From contig NZ_PUEJ01000007.1 of the NCBI RefSeq assembly GCF_002982075.1, forward strand, positions 62,001 to 126,000: a stretch of DNA of 64,000 bases. Direction: 5' to 3'. Origin of the DNA: Labrys okinawensis. Its GTDB lineage: Bacteria; Pseudomonadota; Alphaproteobacteria; Rhizobiales; Labraceae. Under the pieces are notes generated by a model. The model saw only the letters and a list, made by a program, of their open reading frames with translations. It made no database searches and was not told the DNA's origin. Below are positions 26,862-35,286 of this stretch, one piece after another (positions within the stretch are counted from its first letter, which is position 1; every line of letters begins with the position of its first letter). Both the position numbers and the translations under genes were made by a program.

Positions 26862-27911
26862 ATGACCGCTCCCCTGCCCTCGCAGAAGGCGATGGTGCCT
26901 TTCGTCAGCGTCGAGAACATGATGCGCCTCGTCCACCATCTCGGCATCGAGCGGGTGCTGGCCGAACTGACCGACCTGATTGAGGAGGATTTCGGCCGCT
27001 GGGAGAGCTTCGACAAGACCCCGCGCGTCGCCAGCCATTCGCGCGACGGCGTGATCGAGCTGATGCCGACCTCGGATGGCACCATCTACGGCTTCAAATA
27101 TGTCAACGGCCACCCGAAGAACACCGCCGAGGGCCTGCAGACGGTCACCGCCTTCGGCCTGCTCGCCGACGTCGCCACCGGCTATCCCGTGCTCTTGACC
27201 GAGATGACGCTGCTGACGGCGCTGCGCACCGCGGCAACCTCGGCCATGGCCGCCCGCCACCTTGCGCCCAAGGGCGGGAAGGTGATGGCGATGATCGGCA
27301 ACGGCGCCCAGGCCGAGTTTCAGGCCCTCGCCATGAAGGCGGTGTGCGGCATCGACACCGTCAGGCTCTACGACATCGACCCGCGCGCCACGCAGAAGAC
27401 CGCCCGCAACCTTGAGGGCAGCGGCCTCACCGTCATCCCCTGCACCTCCTCGCAGCAGGCGATCGAGGGCGCCGCCATCGTCACCACCTGCACCGCCGAC
27501 AAGCAGTTCGCCACCATCCTCACCGACAACATGGTCGGCCCCGGCATCCACATCAACGCCATCGGCGGCGACTGCCCCGGCAAGACCGAGCTGCACAAGG
27601 ACATCCTCCTGCGCGCCGACTGCTTCGTGGAATATCCGCCGCAGACCTGGATCGAGGGCGAGATCCAGCAGATGGACCGCTCCTACCCGATCACCGAGCT
27701 CTGGCAGGTCGTCACCGGCCAGGTGCCGGGCCGGCGCGACGAGCGCCAGATCACCCTCTTCGACAGCGTGGGCTTCGCCATCGAGGACTTCTCGGCGCTG
27801 CGCTATCTGCGCAACCAGATCGTCGGCACCGATTTCTACCAGGAGCTCGACATGATCGCCGATCCCGACGACCCGCGCGACCTTTTCGGCATGCTGCAGC
27901 GCGCCCGCTGA
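26862..27911 (+). CDS. ocd: Ornithine cyclodeaminase
   Basis: This 349-residue NAD-dependent enzyme converts L-ornithine to L-proline and ammonia. Diagnostic segments are the LMPTSDGTIYGFKYVNGHPKN substrate region, the T-A-L-R-T-A-A-T-S-A stretch, the Rossmann motif IGNGAQAEFQ, and HINAIGGDCPGKTEL with the catalytic Asp. Its length is typical. With CtlX, arginase and the basic amino-acid transporter it forms a route from arginine or citrulline to proline. The divergent Lrp-type gene probably regulates it. Confidence 0.95.
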   Translation: MTAPLPSQKAMVPFVSVENMMRLVHHLGIERVLAELTDLIEEDFGRWESFDKTPRVASHSRDGVIELMPTSDGTIYGFKYVNGHPKNTAEGLQTVTAFGLLADVATGYPVLLTEMTLLTALRTAATSAMAARHLAPKGGKVMAMIGNGAQAEFQALAMKAVCGIDTVRLYDIDPRATQKTARNLEGSGLTVIPCTSSQQAIEGAAIVTTCTADKQFATILTDNMVGPGIHINAIGGDCPGKTELHKDILLRADCFVEYPPQTWIEGEIQQMDRSYPITELWQVVTGQVPGRRDERQITLFDSVGFAIEDFSALRYLRNQIVGTDFYQELDMIADPDDPRDLFGMLQRAR

Positions 27912-27924
27912 GGGGGCGCGACCT

Positions 27925-28069
27925 TACCCTCCCCTGGAGGGGGAGGGTCGACGCGCAGCGTCGGGGTGGGGTGACCTTCTTCACAAAGGAGGAACGCTGT
28001 CGCCGCCGCCTGAGCATTTTTCACCCCATCCCGGCCCTTCGGGCCGACCCTCCCCCTCCAGGGGAGGGT
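27925..28069. repeat. Dispersed palindromic repeat family A, copy 2
   Basis: The same end structure as copy 1: TACCCTCCCCTGGAGGGGGAGGGT at the left and its inverse at the right, enclosing about 95 bases. It starts 14 bases after the ornithine cyclodeaminase stop and ends 27 bases before ctlX. As a hairpin in the message it may separate expression of the two genes. Confidence 0.85.
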
Positions 28070-28095
28070 GTAGACTCGACGCCCCGGAGCCCCCC

Positions 28096-29028
28096 ATGTC
28101 CAAGCGCCCTGCCTTCTCGGTCCAGGCCCCCTCCGCCGTGGTGATGGTTCGCCCGCACCACTTCACCGTCAACACCGAGACGGCCGCCGACAACCATTTC
28201 CAGGTCGCGGGCAGCGGCGGGGAAGACCTCGCCCCGCTCGCTCATGCCGAGATCACCAGGGCCGCCGAAACCCTGTCGGCCCACGGCGTCACCGTGCATC
28301 TGTTCGAGGACGAGGGCCGGACAACCCCGGATTCGGTGTTTCCCAACAACTGGTTTTCCACCCATGCCGGCGGCCATGTCGCGATCTATCCGATGAAGGC
28401 GCCGAGCCGGCGGCGCGAGCGCCGGGCCGACGTCATCGAGATGCTGAAGACCGATTACCGCGTGCAGGAGGTCATCGACTATTCGGGCCTGGAGCCCGAC
28501 GGCCTGTTCCTGGAAGGCACCGGCGCCATGGTGCTCGACCATATCGACAGGGTGGCCTATGCCGTGCGCTCCGACCGCACCGACCCGATCGCCCTCGAGC
28601 GCTTCTGCACCCATTTCAACTTCGAGCCGATGGCCTTCGACGCCCGCGACGGCAAGGGCGCCGCCATCTACCACACCAATGTGCTGATGTGCATCGCCAC
28701 CGATTTCGTGCTGATCGGCCTCGACATGATCGTCGACCCCGCCCGCAAACGCGAGATCATCGCCCGCCTCGAACGCTCCGGCCGCCAGGTGCTGGCCCTG
28801 AGCAATCGCCAGATCGAGAACTTTGCCGGCAACACAATCGAATTACAGGGCAAGAACGGTCGCCTCCTCGCCCTCTCGACCACCGCTCTCGCAGCCCTCG
28901 CGCCCGAGCAGCGCGACATCATCGAGCAGAGCGCCACCTGCGTCGCCCTCGACATCCCCACCATCGAACGGGCGGGGGGATCCGTGCGGTGCACGCTGGC
29001 GGGGGTGCACCTCACGCTGAGGGGGTGA
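28096..29028 (+). CDS. ctlX: Citrulline hydrolase CtlX (amidinotransferase family)
   Basis: This 310-residue member of the guanidino-group modifying family releases ornithine from citrulline. The catalytic histidine is His193 (IYHTNVLM) and the nucleophile is Cys299 (GGSVRCTLAGVHL); the acidic substrate residues lie in TTPDSVFPNNWFSTH and LFLEGTGAMV. Its length fits the family. A GGAG site precedes the ATG. Placed directly after ornithine cyclodeaminase, it feeds ornithine into proline. Arginine deiminase-like activity is the alternative but fits the sequence less well. Confidence 0.9.
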   Translation: MSKRPAFSVQAPSAVVMVRPHHFTVNTETAADNHFQVAGSGGEDLAPLAHAEITRAAETLSAHGVTVHLFEDEGRTTPDSVFPNNWFSTHAGGHVAIYPMKAPSRRRERRADVIEMLKTDYRVQEVIDYSGLEPDGLFLEGTGAMVLDHIDRVAYAVRSDRTDPIALERFCTHFNFEPMAFDARDGKGAAIYHTNVLMCIATDFVLIGLDMIVDPARKREIIARLERSGRQVLALSNRQIENFAGNTIELQGKNGRLLALSTTALAALAPEQRDIIEQSATCVALDIPTIERAGGSVRCTLAGVHLTLRG

Positions 29029-29237
29029 GAGACAAGTAAAAACCGAGCATTCACTGCGAGTGAGAGCATGGAGGCTGGCACGGCCAGTAGTCCCTCTATC
29101 GACAGCAGAGAACTAGGGGGTGGCTTGCGATCCAACTGGGCTTCACTGGTGCCTAGAACAGACTTATGATGAAACCTGAAATATAGTTCAGAGATCTTAT
29201 TTTCGGTGATTCAGAGACCGCGGCTGGAGTTAAACAA

Positions 29238-30224
29238 ATGACAGCGCCAGATCATTCGCTTCAGCCCCAGGTGCCTAAAGAGGACGGCAATGATGGGGCT
29301 GCGCTCAGAGCGAACCCGCTTCGTATCGGAATCTCAACCCGCGCGCTCTTCAACCTCGAACAAGAGCATCGCTTCTTTGAAGAGCACGGGGTCAAGGCGT
29401 ATGCAGCACTGCAACGCGAGCGGGAGGACGAAATTCTCGGCAAAGGCGCAGGATTTGAAGTCGTAGAGCGGCTTCTCGCATTAAATGATCCTACTTCTGC
29501 TCCTTATGTAGAGGTCACTCTCCTTTCCCAGAATTCACCCGACCTCTCACTTCGTGCCTTCAAGTCTGTCGCACATTACGGTCTCAGCGTAAAAACTGGC
29601 AGTTTTACGAGCGGGCGGTCGCTCGCTCCGTTTGTCCCAGCATGGGGTATCGACCTATTCCTTTCGAATGCGGACGCAGACGTAAAGGGAGCTGTTAGCG
29701 GTGGTGCAGCTGCCGCGCGCCTCGGTGTGCCACCAAAAGATCCGGCAGAGACGCCAGTCGGTGAGGTTCGAGTAGCATTTGATGGCGATGCAGTCGTTTT
29801 CGGACCGGAATCCGATCAAATTTACAAAGAGCGCGGCCTCGACGCTTTCCTTGAGCATGAAGCTGCAAATGCAAGCAACCCAATGGCGCGCGGTCCATTC
29901 GGCAACTTTCTGTATAAGCTGTCAGAGTTGCGACATGTATTTCTCAATGAGAATAATGTCAGCAAGGTTCGTATCGCTTTAGTTACAGCTCGGAATGCGC
30001 CTGCGCACGAACGGGTCATCCGAACGCTGAGGGCCTGGGGCACACCAGCCGATGAGGCCCACTTTGTAGGTAATCGCAATAAGGCTCCCCTCCTGAAAGC
30101 GCTTGGAGCACACATATTCTTTGATGATCAGGAGAAGCACGTGCTCGGAGCATCTATCGTAGTTCCCGCTGCTCATGTCCCCGGCCCACATGATCCGGCC
30201 GCGCCCGTGATTCCAGCCAGTTGA
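29238..30224 (+). CDS. Cytosolic 5'-nucleotidase (NT5C1-like)
   Basis: This 328-residue protein matches the 5-nucleotidase family that hydrolyses nucleoside monophosphates. Marks include the N-terminal IGISTRALFNLEQEHRFFEEHG, VEVTLLSQNSPDLSLRAFKSV, a WGIDLFLSNADADVKGA segment, and a C-terminal GPFGNFLYKLSELRHVF and HIFFDDQEKHV with acidic metal ligands. The start has GGAG eight bases upstream. Base composition is clearly less GC-rich than the chromosome around it, marking the left part of an accessory segment. It could change nucleotide pools, but whether it works with the next genes is unknown. Confidence 0.82.
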   Translation: MTAPDHSLQPQVPKEDGNDGAALRANPLRIGISTRALFNLEQEHRFFEEHGVKAYAALQREREDEILGKGAGFEVVERLLALNDPTSAPYVEVTLLSQNSPDLSLRAFKSVAHYGLSVKTGSFTSGRSLAPFVPAWGIDLFLSNADADVKGAVSGGAAAARLGVPPKDPAETPVGEVRVAFDGDAVVFGPESDQIYKERGLDAFLEHEAANASNPMARGPFGNFLYKLSELRHVFLNENNVSKVRIALVTARNAPAHERVIRTLRAWGTPADEAHFVGNRNKAPLLKALGAHIFFDDQEKHVLGASIVVPAAHVPGPHDPAAPVIPAS

Positions 30225-30520
30225 AGCACTACCCTGCTTAGCCAGAAAACTTCGCCAGCGCCACCAGTATACCTCCGATTAAAGCTTAAGACCTAGCATT
30301 CAATTATAAGCATAGCGTCGCATCTCACCGCGGAATCTCCTAAAATATACTTGTCGCGTTGAGCTGAGTAATTGTCATTAAGAAAATAGAGACAGTACAT
30401 TTAACCGATGCGGCAAACCTAGCTAAATTTAAATGCACTGCTGTCGTGATCGAACATTGCCGCACGGCCCCATATACGGCATGCTTACACGCAGCGACTC
30501 GTGGGGCGGGCGAACAGATC
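30225..30520. other. AT-rich intergenic region before the OLD-like gene
   Basis: This 296-base stretch is AT-rich, without a convincing gene; it must contain the promoter of the ATPase-nuclease gene. No clear repeat was seen. Confidence 0.5.
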
Positions 30521-32278
30521 ATGTCGAGCATGAGAATAAAAAGCGTTAGGTTCAAGAACTTCAAGCGTTTCGAAAAATATCATGTATCCCTATCCGGAGC
30601 GAATATCCTTGTCGGGCCAAATAATGCCGGAAAATCAACAATACTGGATGCTTTTCGCATTTTATATGGCGCCCGGCGATATGCAGTGCGCTTGAGGCCG
30701 CAGATCATTCAAACTGACGAGGGAGATCAGTATGGATATGAAATTCCTGAGTCATCAATTCCTGTAAATATCCTGAACGTAATTCGAGACCTATATGATG
30801 ATAGTGCGGAGGTCGAATTTACCCACGAGAATGGTACTAAGCTAAAGATGATATTTTATCAGAACAGGCAACCGCGTCTGTATATTTCCGACTCCGGTAC
30901 ATCACATTACACAGGAAAGACGTATTTTCAGAAATTTCCGATTGATCTTGTTATTGTTCCCACTCTATCCCCCTTTGAGAGTATGGAACCATACATTTCT
31001 GACGAGGTTGTTGAACGAGAGCGATCGACGCGCCTATCCTCAAGGCACTTTCGAAACATCTGGTATAGACAAAAGGTGGAATTCTCTGAATTCAAATCCC
31101 TAGTAGAAGGAACGTGGAACGGAATTGCGATCGAGGCTCCAACTCGCCCGCAGTTAATTAACTCATATATGGAAATGTTTTTTTACGAGGGGCGACAGCA
31201 TCCTCGAGAAGTCGCGTGGTCTGGCTTTGGCCTTCAGGTTTGGATGCAAATTTTAACGCATCTCATGCGAGGGACCAGGGGCTCTATTTTTATACTGGAT
31301 GAACCGGACGTTTACCTACACCCAGATATGCAAAGAAAACTTTTATCCCTCGTTTCATCGCGCTTCAATCAATATTTACTTGCTACGCACTCAACGGAGA
31401 TAATAAACGAAGCAGAGCCTGGAGATATTATTGCTGTAGACTCCGAGCGACAATCTGGTAGAAGAATAAAAAGTGATGAGGAATATAATCATCTGTATGC
31501 CTATATAGGGTCTATTGAGAATATTGATTTAGCAAAACTAGCTAGAGCAAAGAAAGTTGTATTCTTCGAAGGAAAAGATAAAAAAATATTGACAAAATTC
31601 TGTCGTCGCGCGGGCATAAATCAACCTTTTTCTTCTGGAGATACGGCCATAATAAGTGTTGGCGGCTTTGGGCAATGGACAAAAGTAATAGATACCGCTT
31701 GGACGTTCAAGAATGTTCTTAAGTTTGATGTAAAAATATTTGCTCTGTTCGATAGGGATTATCGAGATCAACGTGAGATTGACAAGACAGTTGTTGATAT
31801 CGAAGCTCACGGGGTTCAGTGTGCGATTTGGCGCCGCAAGGAATTGGAAAACTATGCACTCAATTCTGAATCCCTAGGACGATGCATTATCGAACGATGC
31901 GAGCAGCGCGGATACATTGTTTCTGCGGAAAAAGCCATATCTATAATGCTTGAGGTATCCGAGCAATATAAACACGATGTAATCGGCAATATTGCATCGG
32001 AGTCATTTAAGTATGAACAAAGAATCAAGAGCGGAAAGGATTTCTCAGACTCAGTTCGTGAAGCTAGCATTTTGATTGAGGCCGCATGGAAAAGCTTAGA
32101 TCAGCGATTTAATATTATTCCTGGTAAACAATTTCTTTCGGACTTATCCGCTAAACTCCAGGCTGATTATCAAACTACGCTGACCACCAATATGGTCATC
32201 GATACGCTCCGCAAGGAGGAGCTCGATCTCGAATTGACAACGCTGCTTACCAGACTGGCGACGTTCTGCAATGGTTAA
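30521..32278 (+). CDS. OLD-type AAA ATPase with TOPRIM domain, defence-like
   Basis: This 585-residue protein has an ABC/SMC-like ATPase followed by a TOPRIM nuclease domain. Walker A is Gly32-Thr40 (GPNNAGKST), and Walker B is residues 258-262 (ILDEPDVYLHP), with THSTEII after it. The TOPRIM acidic residues are Glu350 (VVFFEGKDKK) and Asp411/Asp413 (ALFDRDYRD). OLD-family proteins of this build act in phage defence (Gabija, retron and PARIS-like systems). Starts at 30521 or 30530 are equally possible; an open frame from 30446 is less likely. Composition is far more AT-rich than the genome, a sign of transfer. No partner helicase is adjacent. Confidence 0.85.
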   Translation: MSSMRIKSVRFKNFKRFEKYHVSLSGANILVGPNNAGKSTILDAFRILYGARRYAVRLRPQIIQTDEGDQYGYEIPESSIPVNILNVIRDLYDDSAEVEFTHENGTKLKMIFYQNRQPRLYISDSGTSHYTGKTYFQKFPIDLVIVPTLSPFESMEPYISDEVVERERSTRLSSRHFRNIWYRQKVEFSEFKSLVEGTWNGIAIEAPTRPQLINSYMEMFFYEGRQHPREVAWSGFGLQVWMQILTHLMRGTRGSIFILDEPDVYLHPDMQRKLLSLVSSRFNQYLLATHSTEIINEAEPGDIIAVDSERQSGRRIKSDEEYNHLYAYIGSIENIDLAKLARAKKVVFFEGKDKKILTKFCRRAGINQPFSSGDTAIISVGGFGQWTKVIDTAWTFKNVLKFDVKIFALFDRDYRDQREIDKTVVDIEAHGVQCAIWRRKELENYALNSESLGRCIIERCEQRGYIVSAEKAISIMLEVSEQYKHDVIGNIASESFKYEQRIKSGKDFSDSVREASILIEAAWKSLDQRFNIIPGKQFLSDLSAKLQADYQTTLTTNMVIDTLRKEELDLELTTLLTRLATFCNG

Positions 32279-32373
32279 ATTATCGAGGTAGCAGAGGCAG
32301 TGATGGAACGCCAAAGTTCTGCAAGTTCGCTTTTGAAGCTCACGCAGTCAGTGGATTGCCATGTATTATCAAG

Positions 32374-33099
32374 TTATGAGCTGTTCCGGACCTGCTTACC
32401 TCTTTGAAGCTTTGCTCGCATATTGTTTATCCAGTTATTATAGGATCTTGTCGATATGTCTCTTTTGGCGCTTTCGAGATTTCGAAAGTGTCGATCAAAA
32501 TCTCGCTCAAAAGCGTGATTTCCAGCTACGAGATCGTGAATCAAACGAGCCAAAGATTCCATAATACGCATTTTACATTTAACGGTAAAAGCATTTTCGT
32601 TATTTATTGAAGCCATAAGGGTCGGCGAAAAATCGTCGTTTTCCGAATTCAACGTTCGAGACCACTGACCATGTGCCAACTTATTCCTAATTTCAATTAT
32701 AGGTTTAAGCTCGTTTTCAATAATTTCTAACAACGTATTGTAGTATAATCTGGCCGTAATCGACAACGCTGTCTGCAGATCGGCATGGGGCAGTACATAA
32801 CGTTTCCTAAATCCTAGCTCCAATGCAGCCTTCCAGGCCTCAAGTTGAGAATTGGAGGCGCTTATTTTAGCTCGTTCCGTTAATGAAAACCCATTTGGCT
32901 CGTAAGCCAGTTTTCGCAACCGATTTTCCGCCCAACCGCCGATGAGCAACATAGCTGTTTTCAGAAATGCATCGGCTGTGATGCCATCTTCGCGTGCCAA
33001 ACTGCCATTAAGCTCTCTAAATATCCGCTCCAGAGCAGTATTCACAGCACGCAGATTTTTTACATGAGCTCTATAGAGGGCATCAGAACTGGCAGGCAT
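32374..33099 (-). CDS. Putative HEPN-motif protein, possible RNase
   Basis: This 241-residue, largely helical protein has no signal peptide. The segment Arg138-N-K-L-A-His143 (IIEIRNKLAHGQW) fits the R-x4-H motif of HEPN nucleases, whose members cleave RNA in toxin-antitoxin and anti-phage systems (RloC/PrrC, Cas13, abortive-infection proteins). It converges on the OLD-like gene with a 95-base gap, and both are AT-rich. A 20-bp inverted repeat and a tRNA-like sequence lie directly in front of its ATG. The function is inferred from the motif alone; the fold could be a non-catalytic HEPN scaffold. Confidence 0.65.
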   Translation of the reverse strand: MPASSDALYRAHVKNLRAVNTALERIFRELNGSLAREDGITADAFLKTAMLLIGGWAENRLRKLAYEPNGFSLTERAKISASNSQLEAWKAALELGFRKRYVLPHADLQTALSITARLYYNTLLEIIENELKPIIEIRNKLAHGQWSRTLNSENDDFSPTLMASINNENAFTVKCKMRIMESLARLIHDLVAGNHAFERDFDRHFRNLESAKRDISTRSYNNWINNMRAKLQRGKQVRNSS

Positions 33100-33108
33100 T
33101 CAACGCTA

Positions 33109-33154
33109 TCCCGGTCATCAAAGAACATCAGCATATGTTCTTTGATGACCGGGA
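33109..33154. repeat. 20-bp perfect inverted repeat at the tRNA-like 3' end
   Basis: The arms are TCCCGGTCATCAAAGAACAT (33109-33128) and its exact complement (33135-33154), separated by CAGCAT. The right arm contains the last bases of the tRNA-like T-arm and acceptor strand, so the tRNA 3' end plus flank occurs twice in opposite orientation. The ATG of the HEPN-motif gene lies 10 bases beyond the left arm. In RNA this would be a very stable hairpin; no U-run follows in either direction, so it is not a classic terminator. Confidence 0.9.
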
Positions 33155-33207
33155 ATCGAACCCGGATAGACTCCCGCAAGGGCGTGTTTCCATTACACCA
33201 TCATCCC
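33142..33207 (-). pseudogene. tRNA-like sequence with shortened anticodon arm
   Basis: Read on the minus strand, it has a 4-bp D-stem GTGT/ACAC with GG in its loop, a 5-bp T-stem CCGGG/CCCGG around the loop TTCGATT, and a partly paired acceptor (GGGATGA with TCATCAA, five pairs). Between the D- and T-arms there are only 18 bases, with a possible 3-bp hairpin CCC-TTGC-GGG, about five to seven bases too few for a normal anticodon arm. The first two acceptor pairs are mismatched and no CCA is encoded. It looks like a glycine-type tRNA that lost part of its anticodon arm, or a structural mimic. Confidence 0.6.
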
Positions 33208-33498
33208 ATAGCTTGAATGCCATGTAGTTCGCTTGTTGTCAATTGACGGAGCTTCACTATCGCGGCAACCGCCTCTGATGCGCAATACGCCCAGTTTTAC
33301 CCAGCAATTTCATGTTTATTATGAGGATAATGCTAGACGTTGTTGCGATCGAGATGATCACTCGCAGAATATCTACATTCTTACAAGTTGATGGCGAAGA
33401 CAGAAACTCGAGTTATATTGGGGCGGCCTGCAAGAAAACCATCGTCTCCAGCGGCCCGTCCTGAGAAATGTCTCCTCCTTCCCCCCTCTGCCTCGAAA
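33208..33498. other. Intergenic region right of the tRNA-like sequence
   Basis: These 291 bases have no convincing gene. Base composition moves from AT-rich on the left to GC-rich on the right, consistent with the accessory segment ending near 33430-33500. No intact integrase or direct repeat of the tRNA end was seen. Confidence 0.5.
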
Positions 33499-33866
33499 TC
33501 ACCCCAAGTGCCGTGGTGATCGCCGTGGCGAAGGTCGGCGCTCCGATCCCATCCACACCCGCTCGGGCATGAGTTCCACGAGGTCCATCTCCCCGATGCG
33601 GCGGCGGCGGGCAGCGCTTTTGATGAGGTCGACGAGTTGGTCGTAAGTGAGGCCCCCCGGAGCGCGGCCGATGACGCGGGGCACCAGAGCCGGATCGAGG
33701 GCGTCGATGCAGATGGCGAGACGGCTGCCTTCAGGGAAGAGGTCGAGTACAGCCTCGACGCCCTGGCGGTGCAGGTCGCAGGCCGGCACGAATGTCACGT
33801 CCCAGGCCAGCGCATCCTCCTAGCCGCTCATCACGGCCGAGCCGATGCCGTGGGCCTTTGCTTGAT
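33499..33866 (-). pseudogene. Broken 3' copy of the arginase-family gene
   Basis: The translated fragment FVPACDLHRQGVEAVLDL, then LDPALVPRVIGRAPGGLTY and MDLVELMPER matches the C-terminal part of the intact arginase-family protein at 36562-37521 closely. The copy has lost a residue in the metal motif (CIDALDP instead of CIDADALDP). Its frame shifts after MPER, where similarity continues in another frame, and the 5' two thirds are missing. On the right it joins abruptly to the EamA gene near 33866. It is a non-functional relic of duplication or recombination about 3 kb from its parent. Confidence 0.85.
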
Positions 33867-34790
33867 CACTGCCGGCAACACCAGGCCAGCAATGATAAAA
33901 GCCGCGCCCCAGATGTCGTAGTCGTGCAAACTCTCCCCGAGCAGGAGATAGGCGAGCAGGGCCACGAAGACGGTCTGCAGGTAAAGCAGCATGCTGGCCC
34001 GGCCGGCGCCGAGCGCCTCGACGCTGCGATTGTAGAGATAGTACATCAGCGCGCCGCCCGGCCCGGCCAGATAGGCGAGCGCCAGCAGGCCATTCGCGTT
34101 CAGGGCCGAGCCGCTGCCGCCGGTCAGCTCCCACAGATAGAAAGGCAAAGCGGCAAGGGCGCCGGCCCCGAGCAGAACCACCACCGTGGGCAGCAGGGGG
34201 ATGCCGAATTTCGAACGGCGCAGCAGCACGGTGTAGAGACCCCAGCAGAAGGCGCTGCCGACGATCCACAATTCGCCGGCACTGAACTGCAGCCCCCTGA
34301 GCGCGCCGAGATCGCCATGGGCGACGATGACCAGCATGCCGGCCAGGGCAAGCAGCGCGCCGATCGCCTTCCACACGCCCAGCGCTTCGCCCAGCACGAT
34401 GCGGGCAATCACCATGGTCATCACCGGTGACAGCGCCATGATGATGCCGGCCGTGGTCGCATTGGTGGAATGGAGGCCCGTATAGATCATGCCCTGGCAC
34501 AGGGTCAGTCCAACAGCGCCGACGAGCAGGACCTCCAGCGCCCGCGACCGGATCAGAGCGATGATCACGCCGTAGTGGCGGTGCACGATCGGCAGCAGGA
34601 TCGCGCAGGCCAGCAGCAGCCGCCAGAAGCAGAGGGCCCAGGGGCCCATTTCCGGCGCCGCCCATTTGGCCGCGATGTAGACGCCGGCCGAAAGCAGCCA
34701 GCCCAGGACGGCGGTCGCGTAGGCGCCAGCAAGGGACAGGCCGGGGGCGGCCTTCGCTTCGTCGGGGTGGGCTATCGGCAGCATCTGCAT
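33831..34790 (-). CDS. EamA/DMT-family transporter
   Basis: This 319-residue membrane protein has ten predicted helices in two EamA repeats: AVLGWLLSAGVYIAAKWA near the start, GLHSTNATTAGIIMALSPV closing the first half, and LQTVFVALLAYLLLGESL closing the second. A GGAG site five bases before ATG 34790 sets the start. Family members export amino acids or other metabolites. Its 3' end runs into sequence shared with the broken arginase copy, so its last residues may not be original. Confidence 0.88.
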   Translation of the reverse strand: MQMLPIAHPDEAKAAPGLSLAGAYATAVLGWLLSAGVYIAAKWAAPEMGPWALCFWRLLLACAILLPIVHRHYGVIIALIRSRALEVLLVGAVGLTLCQGMIYTGLHSTNATTAGIIMALSPVMTMVIARIVLGEALGVWKAIGALLALAGMLVIVAHGDLGALRGLQFSAGELWIVGSAFCWGLYTVLLRRSKFGIPLLPTVVVLLGAGALAALPFYLWELTGGSGSALNANGLLALAYLAGPGGALMYYLYNRSVEALGAGRASMLLYLQTVFVALLAYLLLGESLHDYDIWGAAFIIAGLVLPAVIKQRPTASARP

Positions 34791-35002
34791 CCCCTCTCCT
34801 TCCAGCGCGCATGGGCCTGGAGCGATTGCAACGCCGCGCCGCCGGGTGCCGCTCTCCGGCCCGGAGCCCACCGGCGCTGTTCAATCCGCCCGGCCTGACG
34901 GGTAGCCATCCGATTTATTCAACCGGGATGGTTTCCCGGCAATACAACGACGCTCCGGCATTACACCAACGGCATTGATGCTTGACCGATCAAGCACCGT
35001 CT

Positions 35003-35103
35003 TTGCGAGCGTAGCGAAGCAATCCAGGGCCGGAAGACGTGGTGGCGTGGCTCCCGGATTGCTTCGCCATGCCAATCCTGCGGATTGGCAGAGCTCGCAA
35101 GGA
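35003..35103. repeat. Dispersed repeat family B, copy 1
   Basis: An element bounded by TTGCGAGCG(T/C)AGCGAAGCAATCC and an inverted GGATTGCTTCGCCATGCCAATC(C/T)TGCGGATTGGCAGAG(C) end. It lies in the 496-base gap 34791-35286, which has no gene. Related copies are at 42029-42136, 44236-44320 and 62842-62926. Confidence 0.85.
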
Positions 35104-35286
35104 CGCGTGGGTCAAACGTCGCGGCCGCTGCTATTACGCCGTCTCGAAAGATTAGAGCGTCCGCCGCCGCAAAATAAGACGCGTTTCACTTCAGCCTCAC
35201 TGCCGTAGCATAAATTACGACTGATTGCGGCCATCGATTACCAAGCATAGTGTCACGATGCGCCAGTCTTTATCAAGGAGCATGCC

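Noticed and set aside
33142-33207. Functional tRNA-Gly
   Set aside because: The anticodon arm is several bases too short and the acceptor end does not pair fully, so a working tRNA is not supported.
33499-33798. Independent 99-residue gene
   Set aside because: It is a frameshifted, 5'-truncated relative of the nearby arginase-family gene, not a new protein.
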